A stretch of 64,000 bases of DNA, taken from assembly GCF_002549795.1 (NCBI RefSeq), contig NZ_CP021435.1:3844001-3908000 (forward strand), written 5' to 3'. Shown here one piece after another: positions 35,342 to 44,675 of this stretch. A program made the position numbers and the translations under genes. The notes beneath the pieces were generated by a model, which searched no databases, was not told the DNA's origin, and saw only the letters and a list, made by a program, of their open reading frames with translations. The DNA is from Halomonas beimenensis. GTDB lineage: Bacteria > Pseudomonadota > Gammaproteobacteria > Pseudomonadales > Halomonadaceae. The stretch's first letter is position 1, and each line of letters begins with the position of its first letter.

Positions 35342-37488
35342 GACGGCTCTACCTCCTTGCGGGTAAGGGTCGTGGGGGCGGCGGCGCGCTGGCCGCGCCG
35401 CGCTTCCTTCTTGGAGCGGTTGAGGCGATGCAGGTCGGTGATGTCGAGGATCAGGGCCACGCTGCCGTCGCCCAGGATGGTCGCCGCCGAGACGCCGGGC
35501 ACCTTGCGGTAGTTGGTCTCGAGGTTCTTCACCACCACCTGCTGCTGGCCGACCAGTTCGTCCACCAGCAGGGCATAGCGGCGGCCCTCGCCCTGAACGA
35601 TCACGGCGATCGTCTCGTCGAGCTCGGTGCGCGCGCCGGTCACGTCCAGTGCCTCGTGGACGGGCACCACCGGCAGGTACTCGTCGCGCACCTTGAGCAC
35701 CACGTCGTCGCCGGCCATGGCGTAGAGGTCCTCCTTGGACGGCTGCAGCGACTCCAGCACCGCCGAGAGGGGCAGGATGAAGACCTCCTCGCCGACCTTG
35801 ATCGACATGCCGTCCAGGATGGCGAGCGTCAGCGGCAGCACGATCCGGATGGTGGTCCCCTCGCCGGGCTTGGACATGATCTGCACGTTGCCGCCCATGC
35901 CCTGGATGTTGCGCTTGACCACATCCATGCCCACGCCGCGCCCGGAGACGTCGCTGACCTCCTGGGCGGTGGAGAAGCCCGGCGCGAAGATCAGCTGCCA
36001 GACCTCGTCGTCGCTCATGCTGTCGGAAACGTTGAGCTCGCTTTCCCGCGCCTTGGCGAGGATCTTCTCCCGGTTCAGGCCGCCGCCGTCGTCGCTCACC
36101 TCGATCAGGATGTTGCCGCCCTGGTGCTGGGCGGAGAGGGTCAGGCGCCCGGTGCGCGGCTTGCCGGCGGCCTCGCGCACGTCGGGGGCCTCGATGCCGT
36201 GGTCCAGGCTGTTGCGCACCAGGTGGGTGAGCGGGTCGATGATGCGCTCGGTGAGGCTCTTGTCGAGTTCGGTGGCCGCCCCCTCGGTGACCAGCTCGAT
36301 CTCCTTGCCGAGCTTGCCGGCGGTCTCGCGCACCACGCGCGGGAAGCGGCTGAACACGAAGTCCATGGGGATCATGCGCACCGACATCACCGCTTCCTGG
36401 AGATCCCGGGCGTTGCGCTGCAGCAGGTTCATGCCGTTGTGCAGGCCGCTGTGGTTGACGTTGTCCAGCTCGCTGACGGTCTGGTCGAGCATCGACTGGG
36501 TGATGATCAGCTCGCCGACCAGGTTGATGATCTGGTCGACCTTCTCCACGGAGACGCGGATGGAGGTCGACTCGCCACCGCCGGCCTTGGCCTTCTTGGC
36601 TTTCCTGGCCTTGGGCTTGTCGGCCGGCTCGGGAGCCTCGGCGGTGGGCTTCGGGGCCTCGGTGGCCGGCTTCGGGGCTTCGGCGGGGGCCGGCGGGGCC
36701 TCGGGCTCGGCGTCCTGCGGGGCCCGGGCGGGTTCGGCGGCCGCCGCAGCGCCGGTCGTCGCTTCCCCGACCGGCTCGATCTTCAACTGCTCGGGCTCGA
36801 CGATGAAGCACATCACCGCCTCGATGTCCTCGGCGGCGGCCGAGGTGGTCAGGGTCACCCGGTAGCAGGCCGCATCGCCCTCCTGGGCCTGGATCTCCCC
36901 GAGCTGCTCCAGCTCCTCCACCAGCAGGCCGCGGTCCTTGTCGCCGACCCCCAGCAGGGACACCGTCAGGCGGGTCGAGCCCGTGGCCGCCTCGCCGGCG
37001 GCCGGCTCGGGCTCGGGAGCCGGCTCAGGGATCGGCTCGGGCTTCGGGGCAGCGGCCCCGGCGGCACCCGGGGTGTCGCCGGCACCCTCCAGCTCCTGGC
37101 CGATCTCCTCCAGCGCCAGCTGTTGCAGGGTCTGGCAGATGCGCTCGAAGGCCTCCTGGTCGGGCGCTTCGTCGTTGCGGTAGGCGTCCAGCTGGTCGTG
37201 CAGCATGTCCTTGGTTTCCAGAAAGGTGTCGACGATATCCCGGCGCAGGGTCAGCTCGCCCTTGCGGGTGTGATCCAGCAGGTTCTCGAAGAGATGCGTG
37301 GTCTTCTGCAGGACGTCGAAGCCGAAGGTGCCGGCGCCTCCCTTGATGGAATGCGCCGCACGGAAGATGGCATTGAGCTGCTCCGCGTCCGGTTCCTCGA
37401 CATCGAGCTCGAGGAGATGGCGCTCCATGTCGGCCAGCAGCTCCTCGGCTTCCTCGAAGAAGGTGTCATAGAAATCGGTGATATCCAT
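35338..37488 (-). CDS. cheA: CheA, chemotaxis histidine kinase
   Basis: The 716-residue product has P1 Hpt domain with His46 ([14 protein letters not shown]), a P2-like region, long Pro/Ala/Glu-rich linkers (~145-185 and ~255-310), P3 dimerisation helices, P4 kinase domain ([27 protein letters not shown]) and the CheW-like P5 domain. The start [11 protein letters not shown] matches the enteric CheA beginning and is preferred to a GTG 12 nt upstream. It lies between motB (31 nt upstream) and cheW (overlapping). The Ala/Pro-rich linkers are longer than in E. coli. Confidence 0.96.
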   Translation of the reverse strand: MDITDFYDTFFEEAEELLADMERHLLELDVEEPDAEQLNAIFRAAHSIKGGAGTFGFDVLQKTTHLFENLLDHTRKGELTLRRDIVDTFLETKDMLHDQLDAYRNDEAPDQEAFERICQTLQQLALEEIGQELEGAGDTPGAAGAAAPKPEPIPEPAPEPEPAAGEAATGSTRLTVSLLGVGDKDRGLLVEELEQLGEIQAQEGDAACYRVTLTTSAAAEDIEAVMCFIVEPEQLKIEPVGEATTGAAAAAEPARAPQDAEPEAPPAPAEAPKPATEAPKPTAEAPEPADKPKARKAKKAKAGGGESTSIRVSVEKVDQIINLVGELIITQSMLDQTVSELDNVNHSGLHNGMNLLQRNARDLQEAVMSVRMIPMDFVFSRFPRVVRETAGKLGKEIELVTEGAATELDKSLTERIIDPLTHLVRNSLDHGIEAPDVREAAGKPRTGRLTLSAQHQGGNILIEVSDDGGGLNREKILAKARESELNVSDSMSDDEVWQLIFAPGFSTAQEVSDVSGRGVGMDVVKRNIQGMGGNVQIMSKPGEGTTIRIVLPLTLAILDGMSIKVGEEVFILPLSAVLESLQPSKEDLYAMAGDDVVLKVRDEYLPVVPVHEALDVTGARTELDETIAVIVQGEGRRYALLVDELVGQQQVVVKNLETNYRKVPGVSAATILGDGSVALILDITDLHRLNRSKKEARRGQRAAAPTTLTRKEVEPS

Positions 37489-37519
37489 GCGTTTCCCCAC
37501 CCTGGATGATTGTGGCCCC

Positions 37520-38479
37520 TCAGGGCGATGCGTCCGGGCCCAAGGCCTCGCTCAGGCTGTCGTTGAAGCGTTCCAGCGGCGCAGTGCCCGACGGCGGGCG
37601 GTTACCTCGCCCCAGGGTCGACGGCAGTCCGACCCCGTCGACGATCCGCGGCGAGCGGATGCGCTCGGCGACTTCCTCGAACAGCACCAGCAGCTCGATG
37701 CGCCGGTTGATCGGGTCGCTGGACTCGGTGTCCGGCATCACCACCTGGTCGGCGAAGCCGGCCACCCGAAGCAGCTTGCCGGTGTCCAGCCCGCCGGCGA
37801 CCAGCTCGCGCCGCGAGGCGTTGGCCCGGTCGGTGGACAGTTCCCAGTTGCTGTAGCCCCGGTAGCCGTTGAGATAGGCCAGGCTGTCGGTGTGGCCGCT
37901 GATGCTCAGGTCGTTGGGCAGCTCGTTGAGCAGCGGCGCGATCAGGCGCAGCAGGTCCCGCATGTAGGGCGCCACCTGGTCGCTGCCCAGCTCGAACATC
38001 GGCCGCTGCTCGGTATCGAGCAGCTGGATGCGCAGCCCCTCGGGGGTCATGTCGAAGCGCAGCTGGTCGCGCAGCTCCTTGAGGTCCGGATCGGCCTCGA
38101 TCGCCGCCTCGATGCGCGCCTGCAGGTCGCGGAAGGCGCGTCGCTGGCGCTCGCTGGGCCGGGTGCGCTGGCGCAGGTCGATGCGCGCCCGCTCGCCGTC
38201 GGTGAACATCGGATCGGGGCCGCCCCCCGGGATGACGTTCTCGCTCATGGCCTGGCTGTCGCCGCCGGCGATCGCCGCCACCAGGGGCGTGCTGAAGTAT
38301 TCCGCCACCTGCGCGCGCCCCTCGCCTCCGGCCTGGGACAGGATCCACAGCACCAGGAAGAGCGCCATCAGGGCGGTCATGAAGTCCGCCAGGGCGATCT
38401 TCCAGCTGCCGCCGTGATGGGCCTTGACGACCTTCTTGCGCCGGATGACGATCGGCCGCCGGTTATCCCCCTGGCTCAT
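37520..38479 (-). CDS. motB: MotB, flagellar stator protein
   Basis: The stator anchor of 319 residues, of E. coli type. A basic cytoplasmic N-terminus (VIRRKKVVKAHHGGSWK), the single membrane helix with the ion-carrying aspartate (ALADFMTALMALFLVLW), and a C-terminal OmpA-like peptidoglycan-binding domain (SISGHTDSLAY, NWELSTDRAN, PINRRIELLVL). The start overlaps the motA stop (ATGA). With motA it precedes cheA in a mot-che operon under a FliA-like promoter. Confidence 0.96.
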   Translation of the reverse strand: MSQGDNRRPIVIRRKKVVKAHHGGSWKIALADFMTALMALFLVLWILSQAGGEGRAQVAEYFSTPLVAAIAGGDSQAMSENVIPGGGPDPMFTDGERARIDLRQRTRPSERQRRAFRDLQARIEAAIEADPDLKELRDQLRFDMTPEGLRIQLLDTEQRPMFELGSDQVAPYMRDLLRLIAPLLNELPNDLSISGHTDSLAYLNGYRGYSNWELSTDRANASRRELVAGGLDTGKLLRVAGFADQVVMPDTESSDPINRRIELLVLFEEVAERIRSPRIVDGVGLPSTLGRGNRPPSGTAPLERFNDSLSEALGPDASP

Positions 38480-39348
38480 GCGCTCCCCACGCCGGCCTTG
38501 GATTCACGCACGTACTCCTCCAGCTCGCTGAAACCGGGGCGGTCGGCGGTATGCACCGCCTTGCGGCCGAACTCCACGGCGAGCTGGGGGGCATAGCCGT
38601 GCAGGCTCGCCAGCAGGGTCACGCGGATGCACTGGAGCATCTTCTCGGCTTCCTTGGCCTGGCGCTCGATGCGGCTGGACAGCGGCAGGATGAAGCCGTA
38701 GCCGAGCAGGATGCCGAGGAAGGTGCCGACCAGCGCGTGGGCGATCATGGTGCCCAGCTGGTCCGGGCTGGCATCGGCGGCGCTCAAGGCCTTCACCACC
38801 CCCATCACGGCGGCGACGATGCCGAAGGCCGGCATGGCATCGCCGACCTTGTGGATGGCATCGATCGGCACATGGGCCTCCTGCTCGAAGGCCTCGATCT
38901 CATGGAGCATGAGTTCGTCGATCTCCATGGGATCCATGCTGCCGCTGACCATCAACCGCAGGTAGTCGGTGAGAAAGGCCATGATCATGGGGTCGGCGAG
39001 CACCCTGGGATGCTCGTTGAAGAGCGCACTCTCCTGCGGATTGTCGATGTCGCGTTCGATGCCGAGCATGCCGTCGCGACGGATCTTGGCCAGGATCTTG
39101 TACTGCAGCGCCATCAGCTCCAGGTACAGGGCCTTGTCGTACTTCTTGGAACGGCGTAGCCGGGAAAAGATACGGAAGGACGCCTTGAGGGCCTTGCCGT
39201 TGTTGGCGGCGATGAAGGCACCGAGTCCGGCGCCCCCGATCATCAGCAGCTCGAAGGGCTGGAAGAGCGGGCCCAGGTGCCCCCCGGCCAGCACGAAGCC
39301 GCCGAAGACCGACAACAGGACGATCAGGTAACCAATGGCGATCAGCAC
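38476..39348 (-). CDS. motA: MotA, flagellar stator protein
   Basis: Stator A subunit, 290 residues (E. coli MotA is 295). The start is GTG at 39348, giving the typical beginning (LIAIGYLIVLLSVFGGF), with AGGA ~8 nt upstream; longer in-frame starts run into non-coding-looking sequence. Four membrane segments and a large cytoplasmic loop are present, with the TM3/TM4 signatures MPAFGIVAAVMGVVKAL and VGTFLGILLGYGFILPL. It opens the mot-che operon. Confidence 0.95.
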   Translation of the reverse strand: MLIAIGYLIVLLSVFGGFVLAGGHLGPLFQPFELLMIGGAGLGAFIAANNGKALKASFRIFSRLRRSKKYDKALYLELMALQYKILAKIRRDGMLGIERDIDNPQESALFNEHPRVLADPMIMAFLTDYLRLMVSGSMDPMEIDELMLHEIEAFEQEAHVPIDAIHKVGDAMPAFGIVAAVMGVVKALSAADASPDQLGTMIAHALVGTFLGILLGYGFILPLSSRIERQAKEAEKMLQCIRVTLLASLHGYAPQLAVEFGRKAVHTADRPGFSELEEYVRESKAGVGSA

Positions 39349-39392
39349 GATCGATATCCTTTCCCGTAACGTGAGTGACGCGACTGAGAGGG

Positions 39393-39419
39393 TTATCGGC
39401 CGGTGAGGGGCAGGACTTG
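39393..39419 (-). promoter_or_regulatory. FliA-type promoter for the mot-che operon
   Basis: Minus-strand -10 GCCGATAA (39393-39400) is a perfect match to the FliA consensus. The -35 position at the 15-nt spacing reads CAAG (39416-39419), matching TAAA at only two of four bases. It lies 45 nt before motA, the same arrangement as E. coli motA. Confidence 0.7.
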
Positions 39420-39472
39420 AGGGTCGAGGGGGGAGAAAGTTGGCGCCGGGAGGAGTCCCTCCCGGCGCAGGC

Positions 39473-40042
39473 TCATGCCTGGCGTGCCGCGACGAGGGAG
39501 GGCCCCTTCGCCTGGGCCGAGGCCCGACGCTTGCGGGTCTTGCCGGCCCGGGAGGGGGGCTGGCAGATGCCGCAGACATAGTCATGGGTGGGGCTGTGGG
39601 CATGGGCCACGAAGTGGCCGCGACAGCGCCCGCACTCGGAGAGCTGGAGCTGCTCGCTCTCGAAGAAGCGCACCAGGGTCCAGGCCCGGGTCAGCCCCAG
39701 CACCGCCTCGCCGTCGTCGATGGCCACCTGCTCCAGGTACAGCCGATAGGCCTTGATGAAGGCCTCCATGCGCTCGCAGCCGTGGTCCTCGAGCAGCCGG
39801 CGGTAGACGTTGTAAAACAGCGATGAATGGATGTTGGGCATCCAGGTGATGAACCAGTCCGTGGAGAACGGCAGCATGCCCTTGGGCGGCGACATGCCAC
39901 GTACCTCCTTGAATAGCCGGATGAGGCGGGCACGGCTGAGGTCGGTCTCGGTCTCGAGCACCTGGAGGCGGGCCCCGAGCTCGATCAGCTCGATGGCGAG
40001 CTGCACCTGTTGCAGCTCGTCCAGCAGACTCTTAGCCGACAT
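39473..40042 (-). CDS. flhC: FlhC, flagellar master regulator subunit
   Basis: With FlhD forms the FlhD4C2 activator of class 2 flagellar genes. The 189-residue product shows the FlhC core ([31 protein letters not shown]) and the four-cysteine zinc site (CGRC ... CGIC). A basic C-terminal tail follows. Its ATG lies 11 nt upstream of the flhD stop on the minus strand, so the genes overlap. FlhDC is an enteric-type regulator; it is paired here with the FlhF system. Confidence 0.96.
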   Translation of the reverse strand: MSAKSLLDELQQVQLAIELIELGARLQVLETETDLSRARLIRLFKEVRGMSPPKGMLPFSTDWFITWMPNIHSSLFYNVYRRLLEDHGCERMEAFIKAYRLYLEQVAIDDGEAVLGLTRAWTLVRFFESEQLQLSECGRCRGHFVAHAHSPTHDYVCGICQPPSRAGKTRKRRASAQAKGPSLVAARQA

Positions 40043-40364
40043 GCTCGCCTCCCTGAGACAGCATGGAGCGGGACGCCATCAGCAGCGAGGAGTGGAAATG
40101 GGCCAGCCCCTGGTCCCGGGGGTTGTCGGCCACCTGGCGGAGCTGCTCGGCACTCTCCCCACCGAAGTGACAGAGGAGCTGGTTGGTGTTGGCCAGCCGG
40201 GCCAGCTGCTGGGCATTCAATGATGCCAGCAGATCGGCCATCTCCTCGTCGACCTTGAGGCGGAACATGGCCTCGACCCGGTCGCCGTTGAGCAACCGCT
40301 GGGCGAGCAGAAGGTAGGCGAGATTCATCTCCCGAATCTCGTCGACATGCGGATTGGTAGTCAT
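40032..40364 (-). CDS. flhD: FlhD, flagellar master regulator subunit
   Basis: The 110-residue partner of FlhC. Recognised by the N-terminal helix ([17 protein letters not shown]) and the following helices up to the [12 protein letters not shown] stretch, which are close to enteric FlhD. A good Shine-Dalgarno (AGGGA) precedes the ATG. The upstream 309-bp region is AT-rich and likely carries the main regulatory inputs to motility. Confidence 0.95.
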   Translation of the reverse strand: MTTNPHVDEIREMNLAYLLLAQRLLNGDRVEAMFRLKVDEEMADLLASLNAQQLARLANTNQLLCHFGGESAEQLRQVADNPRDQGLAHFHSSLLMASRSMLSQGGEHVG

Positions 40365-40673
40365 AATTCCCTGCTATTATTGAATTATTTACACGTCACG
40401 GTCTTGGCGCCGTGCTCGTCGGGGCGAAGGCCCGATGTCACGAAAAGCACAACATACAGGCGCTTGTTTTCATTTTCATCACATTGTCTATGGGGTCTGA
40501 TTCGTTGCAATACCCCTTTGCCAACGCTGGCCAACGCTGGGAACTTGATCTAGGTCAATTTTCTAAAAAAGCGCCATCAAAACATCTTATTAAGCGATTA
40601 CGCAGTCACAGCAAAGGACCTTCGCCCGCCGCGACAATAACGAATCATTACATATGTATACAATTACTTACAT
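40365..40673. promoter_or_regulatory. AT-rich regulatory region upstream of flhDC
   Basis: 309 bp without a gene between flhD and the 3' end of fhlB, clearly more AT-rich than its surroundings. It contains an FNR/CRP-family-like half-palindrome TTGAT-CTAG-GTCAA (40545-40558) and a perfect tandem pair of CCAACGCTGG (40521-40540). A long 5' leader is possible. Exact promoter boxes for flhD could not be assigned with confidence. Confidence 0.6.
40545..40558. promoter_or_regulatory. Putative FNR/Anr-like operator upstream of flhDC
   Basis: TTGATCTAGGTCAA matches the FNR/Anr/Dnr consensus TTGAT-N4-ATCAA at nine of ten fixed positions. The site is ~180 nt upstream of the flhD start. The regulator and direction of effect are unknown. 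Confidence 0.5.
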
Positions 40674-40952
40674 TTATGGGGCGTCGCCCTGGGCGATCTC
40701 CCGCACCCAGACGAGCAGCTCGGCGATGACCTGATAGAGCCGGGGCGGAATCTCCTCGTCCAGGTCGAGCTGCATCAGCAGGCCCACGAGCTCGGGCGCA
40801 TCATGCACATGGACGCCCTGCCGCCGAGCCTCCTCGACGATGCGCTCGGCGAGCTCGCCATAGCCCTGAGCCACCACCCGCGGCGCCCCCTCCGCCTCCT
40901 GGTAGGCCAACGCCACGGCCTGGCGCCGGGCCTGCCGGTCGGATTCGCTCAT
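40674..40952 (-). CDS. fhlB: FhlB, short homologue of the FlhB cytoplasmic domain
   Basis: A 92-residue protein matching only the C-terminal cytoplasmic domain of FlhB (AVALAYQEAEGAPRVVAQG, then IPPRLYQVIAELLVWV) and without membrane segments. FhlB/YlqH-type proteins are known beside fliK in several bacteria and may assist the export switch. The NPTH motif of FlhB is absent, as expected for this family. The start overlaps the fliK stop (ATGA). It is the last gene of the fliD operon. Confidence 0.88.
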   Translation of the reverse strand: MSESDRQARRQAVALAYQEAEGAPRVVAQGYGELAERIVEEARRQGVHVHDAPELVGLLMQLDLDEEIPPRLYQVIAELLVWVREIAQGDAP

Positions 40953-42199
40953 GTCGCTTCCTCGCTCGCCATGGGACCGAGGCGCAATCTCACCTCCTCG
41001 AAGCCATGCCCGCTCAGCCGTTGCCGCAGGGTCTCGAGACCATGCTCGAGACGGGGCAGCATGCCCTCATCCCGAATCCGCAGGTCGATATCCAGGGCCT
41101 CGTCCTTCATGTACAGCGATACCTTGATCGGCCCCAGGCCTGCCACCTCCAGCTCCAGATTCGAGCGCCAACCGCCTTGCTCGTCGCGAGCCCGGTCGGC
41201 GGCGCTCTCGTCGTCCTCCCGGCCGTCGCGCCTCCCCTGGGGCAGCTGGATCACCAGGGCCATGAAGAGCCCGGACCAGACGTCACCCTCCCAGCGCAGG
41301 CTGGGCGCGGCCAGCAGTTCCAGCTGGTGGCGGACCAGGCTCTGCAGGCTCTCGTGGACCGGCTCCCCGCGCCCCATGAGGCGCCCCCCCTCGACGGGGG
41401 CGTCCGGGGCCTGGCCGCGCACGGCCTCGGCCGCCCCCCGGGCGACCGGATCACCGGCCTGGGCGGCCGGCGGCTGGGACGTCGTCGGCGTACCGGGGGC
41501 GACCGGCGACTTCGCGGCAGGAGCCGCTGCCTGGAGAGCCGCCGGCGGCATGCCTTCGCCGCGAGGATGAAGGGCGGGGGGCAGGAACGGCACGGGCGGA
41601 GTGAGGGCCTGGACCCGCGCGGCCAGGGACGGCAGCTGTCCACCTCCCGGGACGACGGCTCCCTGTGCCGGGCTGGTGGGAAGCGGGAGGAACTCCCGGG
41701 TACGCAGCATCTGTGGCTCGCGCATCAGCTGCGACGGCGGCAGCTTGCCCTGGTACCAGCGCGCCAGGTGCGACTCGTAGAACAGGCCGCTGTCGCGGAT
41801 GCTGCCCTCGATCCGCTGGGCCAGCAGGGCGGGAGCGGCTGTTTCGCCCGCCGCCATCAAGGGGGCGGCGGGCGAGACCGCCGAGGCAGGGGCGGGAAAG
41901 CGCACCAGCAGATCGCCGATGGTGCGCGCCGTGCCGCTGAGATGGGTCAGGGCCGAGGGCGGGGCGTTCGCGGAGACCGGCAGGGGGCGCGTGCCCGGCG
42001 ACTGGCCCCTGGCGACATCCCCCGAGGTGGGCGCCGGGGCGCGGGCATCGAGCCGCGAGTCGCTGTGCACGGCCCGGGGCGCCTCGGAAGGCGCGGTGGG
42101 CTTGACCGGCTGGTTCAGGGGCTTGGCCGGCGGCACGTCGGCCCGCTTGCCCAGCACCTGGTGCAGGAGGGTATCGATCAGGGGCGTAATGCCGCTCAC
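40949..42199 (-). CDS. fliK: FliK-like flagellar hook-length control protein
   Basis: A 416-residue protein with a long Pro/Ala/Arg-rich disordered N-terminal and central part and a conserved C-terminal domain (NLELEVAGLGPIKVSLYM, LRQRLSGHGFEEVRLRLG), as in the FliK C-terminal family that signals to FlhB. Start GTG at 42199 overlaps the fliT stop (GTGA). Its position beside fhlB supports an export-switch role. Another FliK elsewhere in the genome cannot be excluded, so the symbol is tentative. Confidence 0.78.
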   Translation of the reverse strand: MSGITPLIDTLLHQVLGKRADVPPAKPLNQPVKPTAPSEAPRAVHSDSRLDARAPAPTSGDVARGQSPGTRPLPVSANAPPSALTHLSGTARTIGDLLVRFPAPASAVSPAAPLMAAGETAAPALLAQRIEGSIRDSGLFYESHLARWYQGKLPPSQLMREPQMLRTREFLPLPTSPAQGAVVPGGGQLPSLAARVQALTPPVPFLPPALHPRGEGMPPAALQAAAPAAKSPVAPGTPTTSQPPAAQAGDPVARGAAEAVRGQAPDAPVEGGRLMGRGEPVHESLQSLVRHQLELLAAPSLRWEGDVWSGLFMALVIQLPQGRRDGREDDESAADRARDEQGGWRSNLELEVAGLGPIKVSLYMKDEALDIDLRIRDEGMLPRLEHGLETLRQRLSGHGFEEVRLRLGPMASEEAT

Positions 42200-42588
42200 G
42201 AGGAGCCCTGGCCGAAGCGAGCCTCGGCGGCGAGGACGCGGCCACTGCCATAGGCGCGCTGCAGGTCCCGCTGCCGACGGGACGTGCCGATCAGCTCGCC
42301 CAGCTCGTCCCGGCGACGGATCAGGCGCTGGCGCACCTCCAGATCGTTATCGAGGATGCGCTCCAGCAGCTCGGCCTTGCGCCGCTGCCGATGCTCGTCC
42401 AGCGGATGCTCGGCATCCAGGCGAGACAGGCGCTCCACCCGGCGGACGTAATCCGTCTCCTGCTCCACCAGGGTCGGCCAGTCGGCGTCGCGGGCGGCGG
42501 CCAGCATGGCCTCGCTGATCGCGAGCAAGGCCTCGTAGCCGGCGATGATCTCTGCCGCTCCCTGCGTCTCCTCCTGTCTCGCCGACAT
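42196..42588 (-). CDS. fliT: FliT-like flagellar export chaperone
   Basis: A 130-residue helical protein of the FliT type by size, composition (IIAGYEALLAISEAMLAAA, ETDYVRRVERLSRL) and location right after fliS. FliT is the chaperone for the FliD cap protein and, in enterics, an FlhDC antagonist. The ATG is one base past the fliS stop and the stop overlaps fliK. Sequence conservation in this family is low, so the call leans on context. Confidence 0.8.
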   Translation of the reverse strand: MSARQEETQGAAEIIAGYEALLAISEAMLAAARDADWPTLVEQETDYVRRVERLSRLDAEHPLDEHRQRRKAELLERILDNDLEVRQRLIRRRDELGELIGTSRRQRDLQRAYGSGRVLAAEARFGQGSS

Positions 42589-42589
42589 G

Positions 42590-43009
42590 TCAGCCCTCCG
42601 CGGTCTGGGGCTCGATCTCGCGCCAGGCCGAGGCGATATCGTCCAGCAGCCGCTCGGCCTCGTCGAGCTTGTCGACGTCGTTGTGCCGGTTGGCCGACAG
42701 CAGCAGGCGGACGATGTAGTCGTAGAGGGAGGCCAGGTTCTCGGCCACCTCGCCGCCCCGTTCGGCGTCGAGCGCCGCCGCCAGGCCGTTGTTGACGATA
42801 TCCAGGGCCTTGGAGATCGAGGTCCCCTTCTCGGCGATGTTGCCGGCCTCCAGGTGGATCCGCGCCGCCCGGATGGCCGCCTGGGCGCCATCGAACAGCA
42901 TCACGATCAGCCGGTGGGGGCTGGCGGACATCACGCCGCTCTCCACCCCGACCTTGGCATAGGTGCTGGCTCCTCGCCCGTAGGCGGCCGCTCCCCGCAT
43001 CGCGTTCAT
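42590..43009 (-). CDS. fliS: FliS, flagellin export chaperone
   Basis: Binds unpolymerised flagellin before export. The 139-residue product has the FliS pattern: an N-terminal AYGRGASTYAKV segment, SASPHRLIVMLFDGAQAAI, the NIAEKGTSISKALDIVNNGL helix and LYDYIVRLLLSANRHND. It must serve the flagellins encoded at 54314 and possibly 55837. It lies 63 nt after fliD. Confidence 0.94.
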   Translation of the reverse strand: MNAMRGAAAYGRGASTYAKVGVESGVMSASPHRLIVMLFDGAQAAIRAARIHLEAGNIAEKGTSISKALDIVNNGLAAALDAERGGEVAENLASLYDYIVRLLLSANRHNDVDKLDEAERLLDDIASAWREIEPQTAEG

Positions 43010-43072
43010 GTTCGTCGTCCTCCTTGCCGCCCCATGCGCGGCTCGACACCGGCATGGCTAAGGCGCTTGTCG

Positions 43073-44461
43073 TCAGTTTTGGCCCAGCTGAGCATTGAGC
43101 GAGCTGAACTGCTGGGCCAGGTAGGTACTGGTCTGGTTCATGTTGGCGATCATGCTATCCAGCTGACCGAACTGGCTGCGATAGCGTTCGATGGTCCGGT
43201 CGATGGATCGCTCCATGCGGGCCTTGCGCTCGTCCAGCCCCTCGATCCGGGACTCCAGCCCCGTGGTGGCATTGTCCAGGGTGCCGCCATCATCGAGGAT
43301 GCGCCCCAGGGTGCCGTCGAGGGTATCGCTCAGGCCATCGGCACTGTCGGTGCCGGCAAAGAAGTCGATCAGCGACTGCCGGTCGTTGGCAATGACGTCG
43401 TCGAGCGTCTCATCGTCCAGCTCCAGGGTGCCATCGAGCTGGCGGCTGATGCCCACCTCGGTGAGACGGTCGAAGGTTCCCGCGTCGACGGTGTCCGTGA
43501 GCACCTCACGAAGCCGCGACTCGACGCTGCGCAGGGTGCCGTCTCCCAGCAGGGTGCCGGCCGCCCCGGTCTCGCCATCGAAGCTGGTGAGCTTGTCGAT
43601 GGTGCCCTGCAGATCGTTATGGGCCTTGACGAAACCGGAGATGGCATCCCGTACGGCCAGGTTGTCCTGCTCCACCTTGACGGTGGACTCGCCTGCCTCG
43701 GCGATTTCCAGGGTCACGCCCTGGATGGCGCCTTCCACGGTGTTCGACTGGCTGGTGATGCCGATGCCATTGACGGTGAGTGCCGCATCCTCGGCGGCAA
43801 CCGTCTCGGCCATGGTGCCGCTCCCCCCGAAAGACAGCTTGTCATCCAGGGCCGTGTCCCCGGCGTCGCTGGCGTAGGCGACGGACTGGATCGCCGCCTC
43901 GGTGCCGGTCTCGTCGCTGGAGAGCACCAGACGATACGGGCTGGCTCCGCCGTCGTTGACGATGCTGGCGGTGACCCCGGCATCCTCGGCGTTGATGGCG
44001 TCGCGGATCCCCTCCAGGGTGCTGTCGGCCTGGGCGATATCGATGGTCAGGGCCTGGGCCTGGCCGCCGGTCCCCACATCGATGGTCATGGTGCCCGAAC
44101 CCTGCTCGGCGTCACGGGCGGCGAAGCCATCGGTGGCGATACTCTGGGCTCGCGCCAGGTTGGTGACGTTGACGTCATAGGTGCCAGACTGGGCCTCGCT
44201 GGAAGCCGAGGCGGTGACGCTTTCCCCCGTGACACTGGTCGAGAGGCTCTCGTAGAGAGAGGTATCGTTGAGCTTGGCCGCGGCGTCCTGGAAGGAGGAG
44301 AGCGCACTCTCCAGCTTGCCGAAGGCCGAGACCTGCGCCTGGTAGCTCTTCTGCTGAGCGACCAGGGGTTCGAGCTGCTGCCGCTCGGCACTTCTCAGCT
44401 GGTCGAGCAGGCCGTTGAGGTCCATTCCCGAGCCGATACCCAACGATGAAATCGAGGCCAT
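43073..44461 (-). CDS. fliD: FliD, flagellar filament cap protein
   Basis: A secreted cap (hook-associated protein 2) of 462 residues. The N-terminus (SISSLGIGSGMDLNGLLDQL) and the C-terminal coiled segment (MERSIDRTIERYRSQFGQLD, then STYLAQQFSSL) are the conserved terminal regions; the middle is Asp/Thr/Gly-rich variable domain. It heads the fliD-S-T-K-fhlB operon behind a FliA-like promoter. Confidence 0.96.
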   Translation of the reverse strand: MASISSLGIGSGMDLNGLLDQLRSAERQQLEPLVAQQKSYQAQVSAFGKLESALSSFQDAAAKLNDTSLYESLSTSVTGESVTASASSEAQSGTYDVNVTNLARAQSIATDGFAARDAEQGSGTMTIDVGTGGQAQALTIDIAQADSTLEGIRDAINAEDAGVTASIVNDGGASPYRLVLSSDETGTEAAIQSVAYASDAGDTALDDKLSFGGSGTMAETVAAEDAALTVNGIGITSQSNTVEGAIQGVTLEIAEAGESTVKVEQDNLAVRDAISGFVKAHNDLQGTIDKLTSFDGETGAAGTLLGDGTLRSVESRLREVLTDTVDAGTFDRLTEVGISRQLDGTLELDDETLDDVIANDRQSLIDFFAGTDSADGLSDTLDGTLGRILDDGGTLDNATTGLESRIEGLDERKARMERSIDRTIERYRSQFGQLDSMIANMNQTSTYLAQQFSSLNAQLGQN

Positions 44462-44548
44462 GACGCTTCCTTCCTGTATGCGAGTAGTCTGGCAAGGACG
44501 AATGGCGGCATTGGACCGAGCAGACCTTGCCGAACGGGCTATTTCTCG

Positions 44549-44575
44549 TTATCGACGACTACCGCGCCGACTTTA
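44549..44575 (-). promoter_or_regulatory. FliA (sigma-28) promoter for fliD
   Basis: Minus strand: TAAA (44572-44575), 15-nt spacer, GTCGATAA (44549-44556); 11 of 12 consensus positions match. It lies 88 nt upstream of fliD. Confidence 0.8.
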
Positions 44576-44623
44576 GGGTCTTCACAGAGATGCGTGACAC
44601 CGACGGACTACCGACAGGGTCAT

Positions 44624-44651
44624 GTGGGAGCGCATATTTTCTGCGCGATTG
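44624..44651. repeat. REP-like hairpin, family A copy 1
   Basis: GTGGGAGCGC - short loop - TGCGCGATTG, with a GCGCA/TGCGC stem. The same framework recurs inverted at 58771-58796 and 62241-62266. It lies just beyond the 3' end of the PilZ/HD-GYP gene. Confidence 0.65.
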
Positions 44652-44675
44652 GCGCCGTCAGGCGCCCCGCCGGCT

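Noticed and set aside
40674-40952. fhlB considered as a truncated flhB pseudogene
   Set aside because: The short form with only the cytoplasmic domain is a known family, it has a proper overlapping start, and a full flhB is present.
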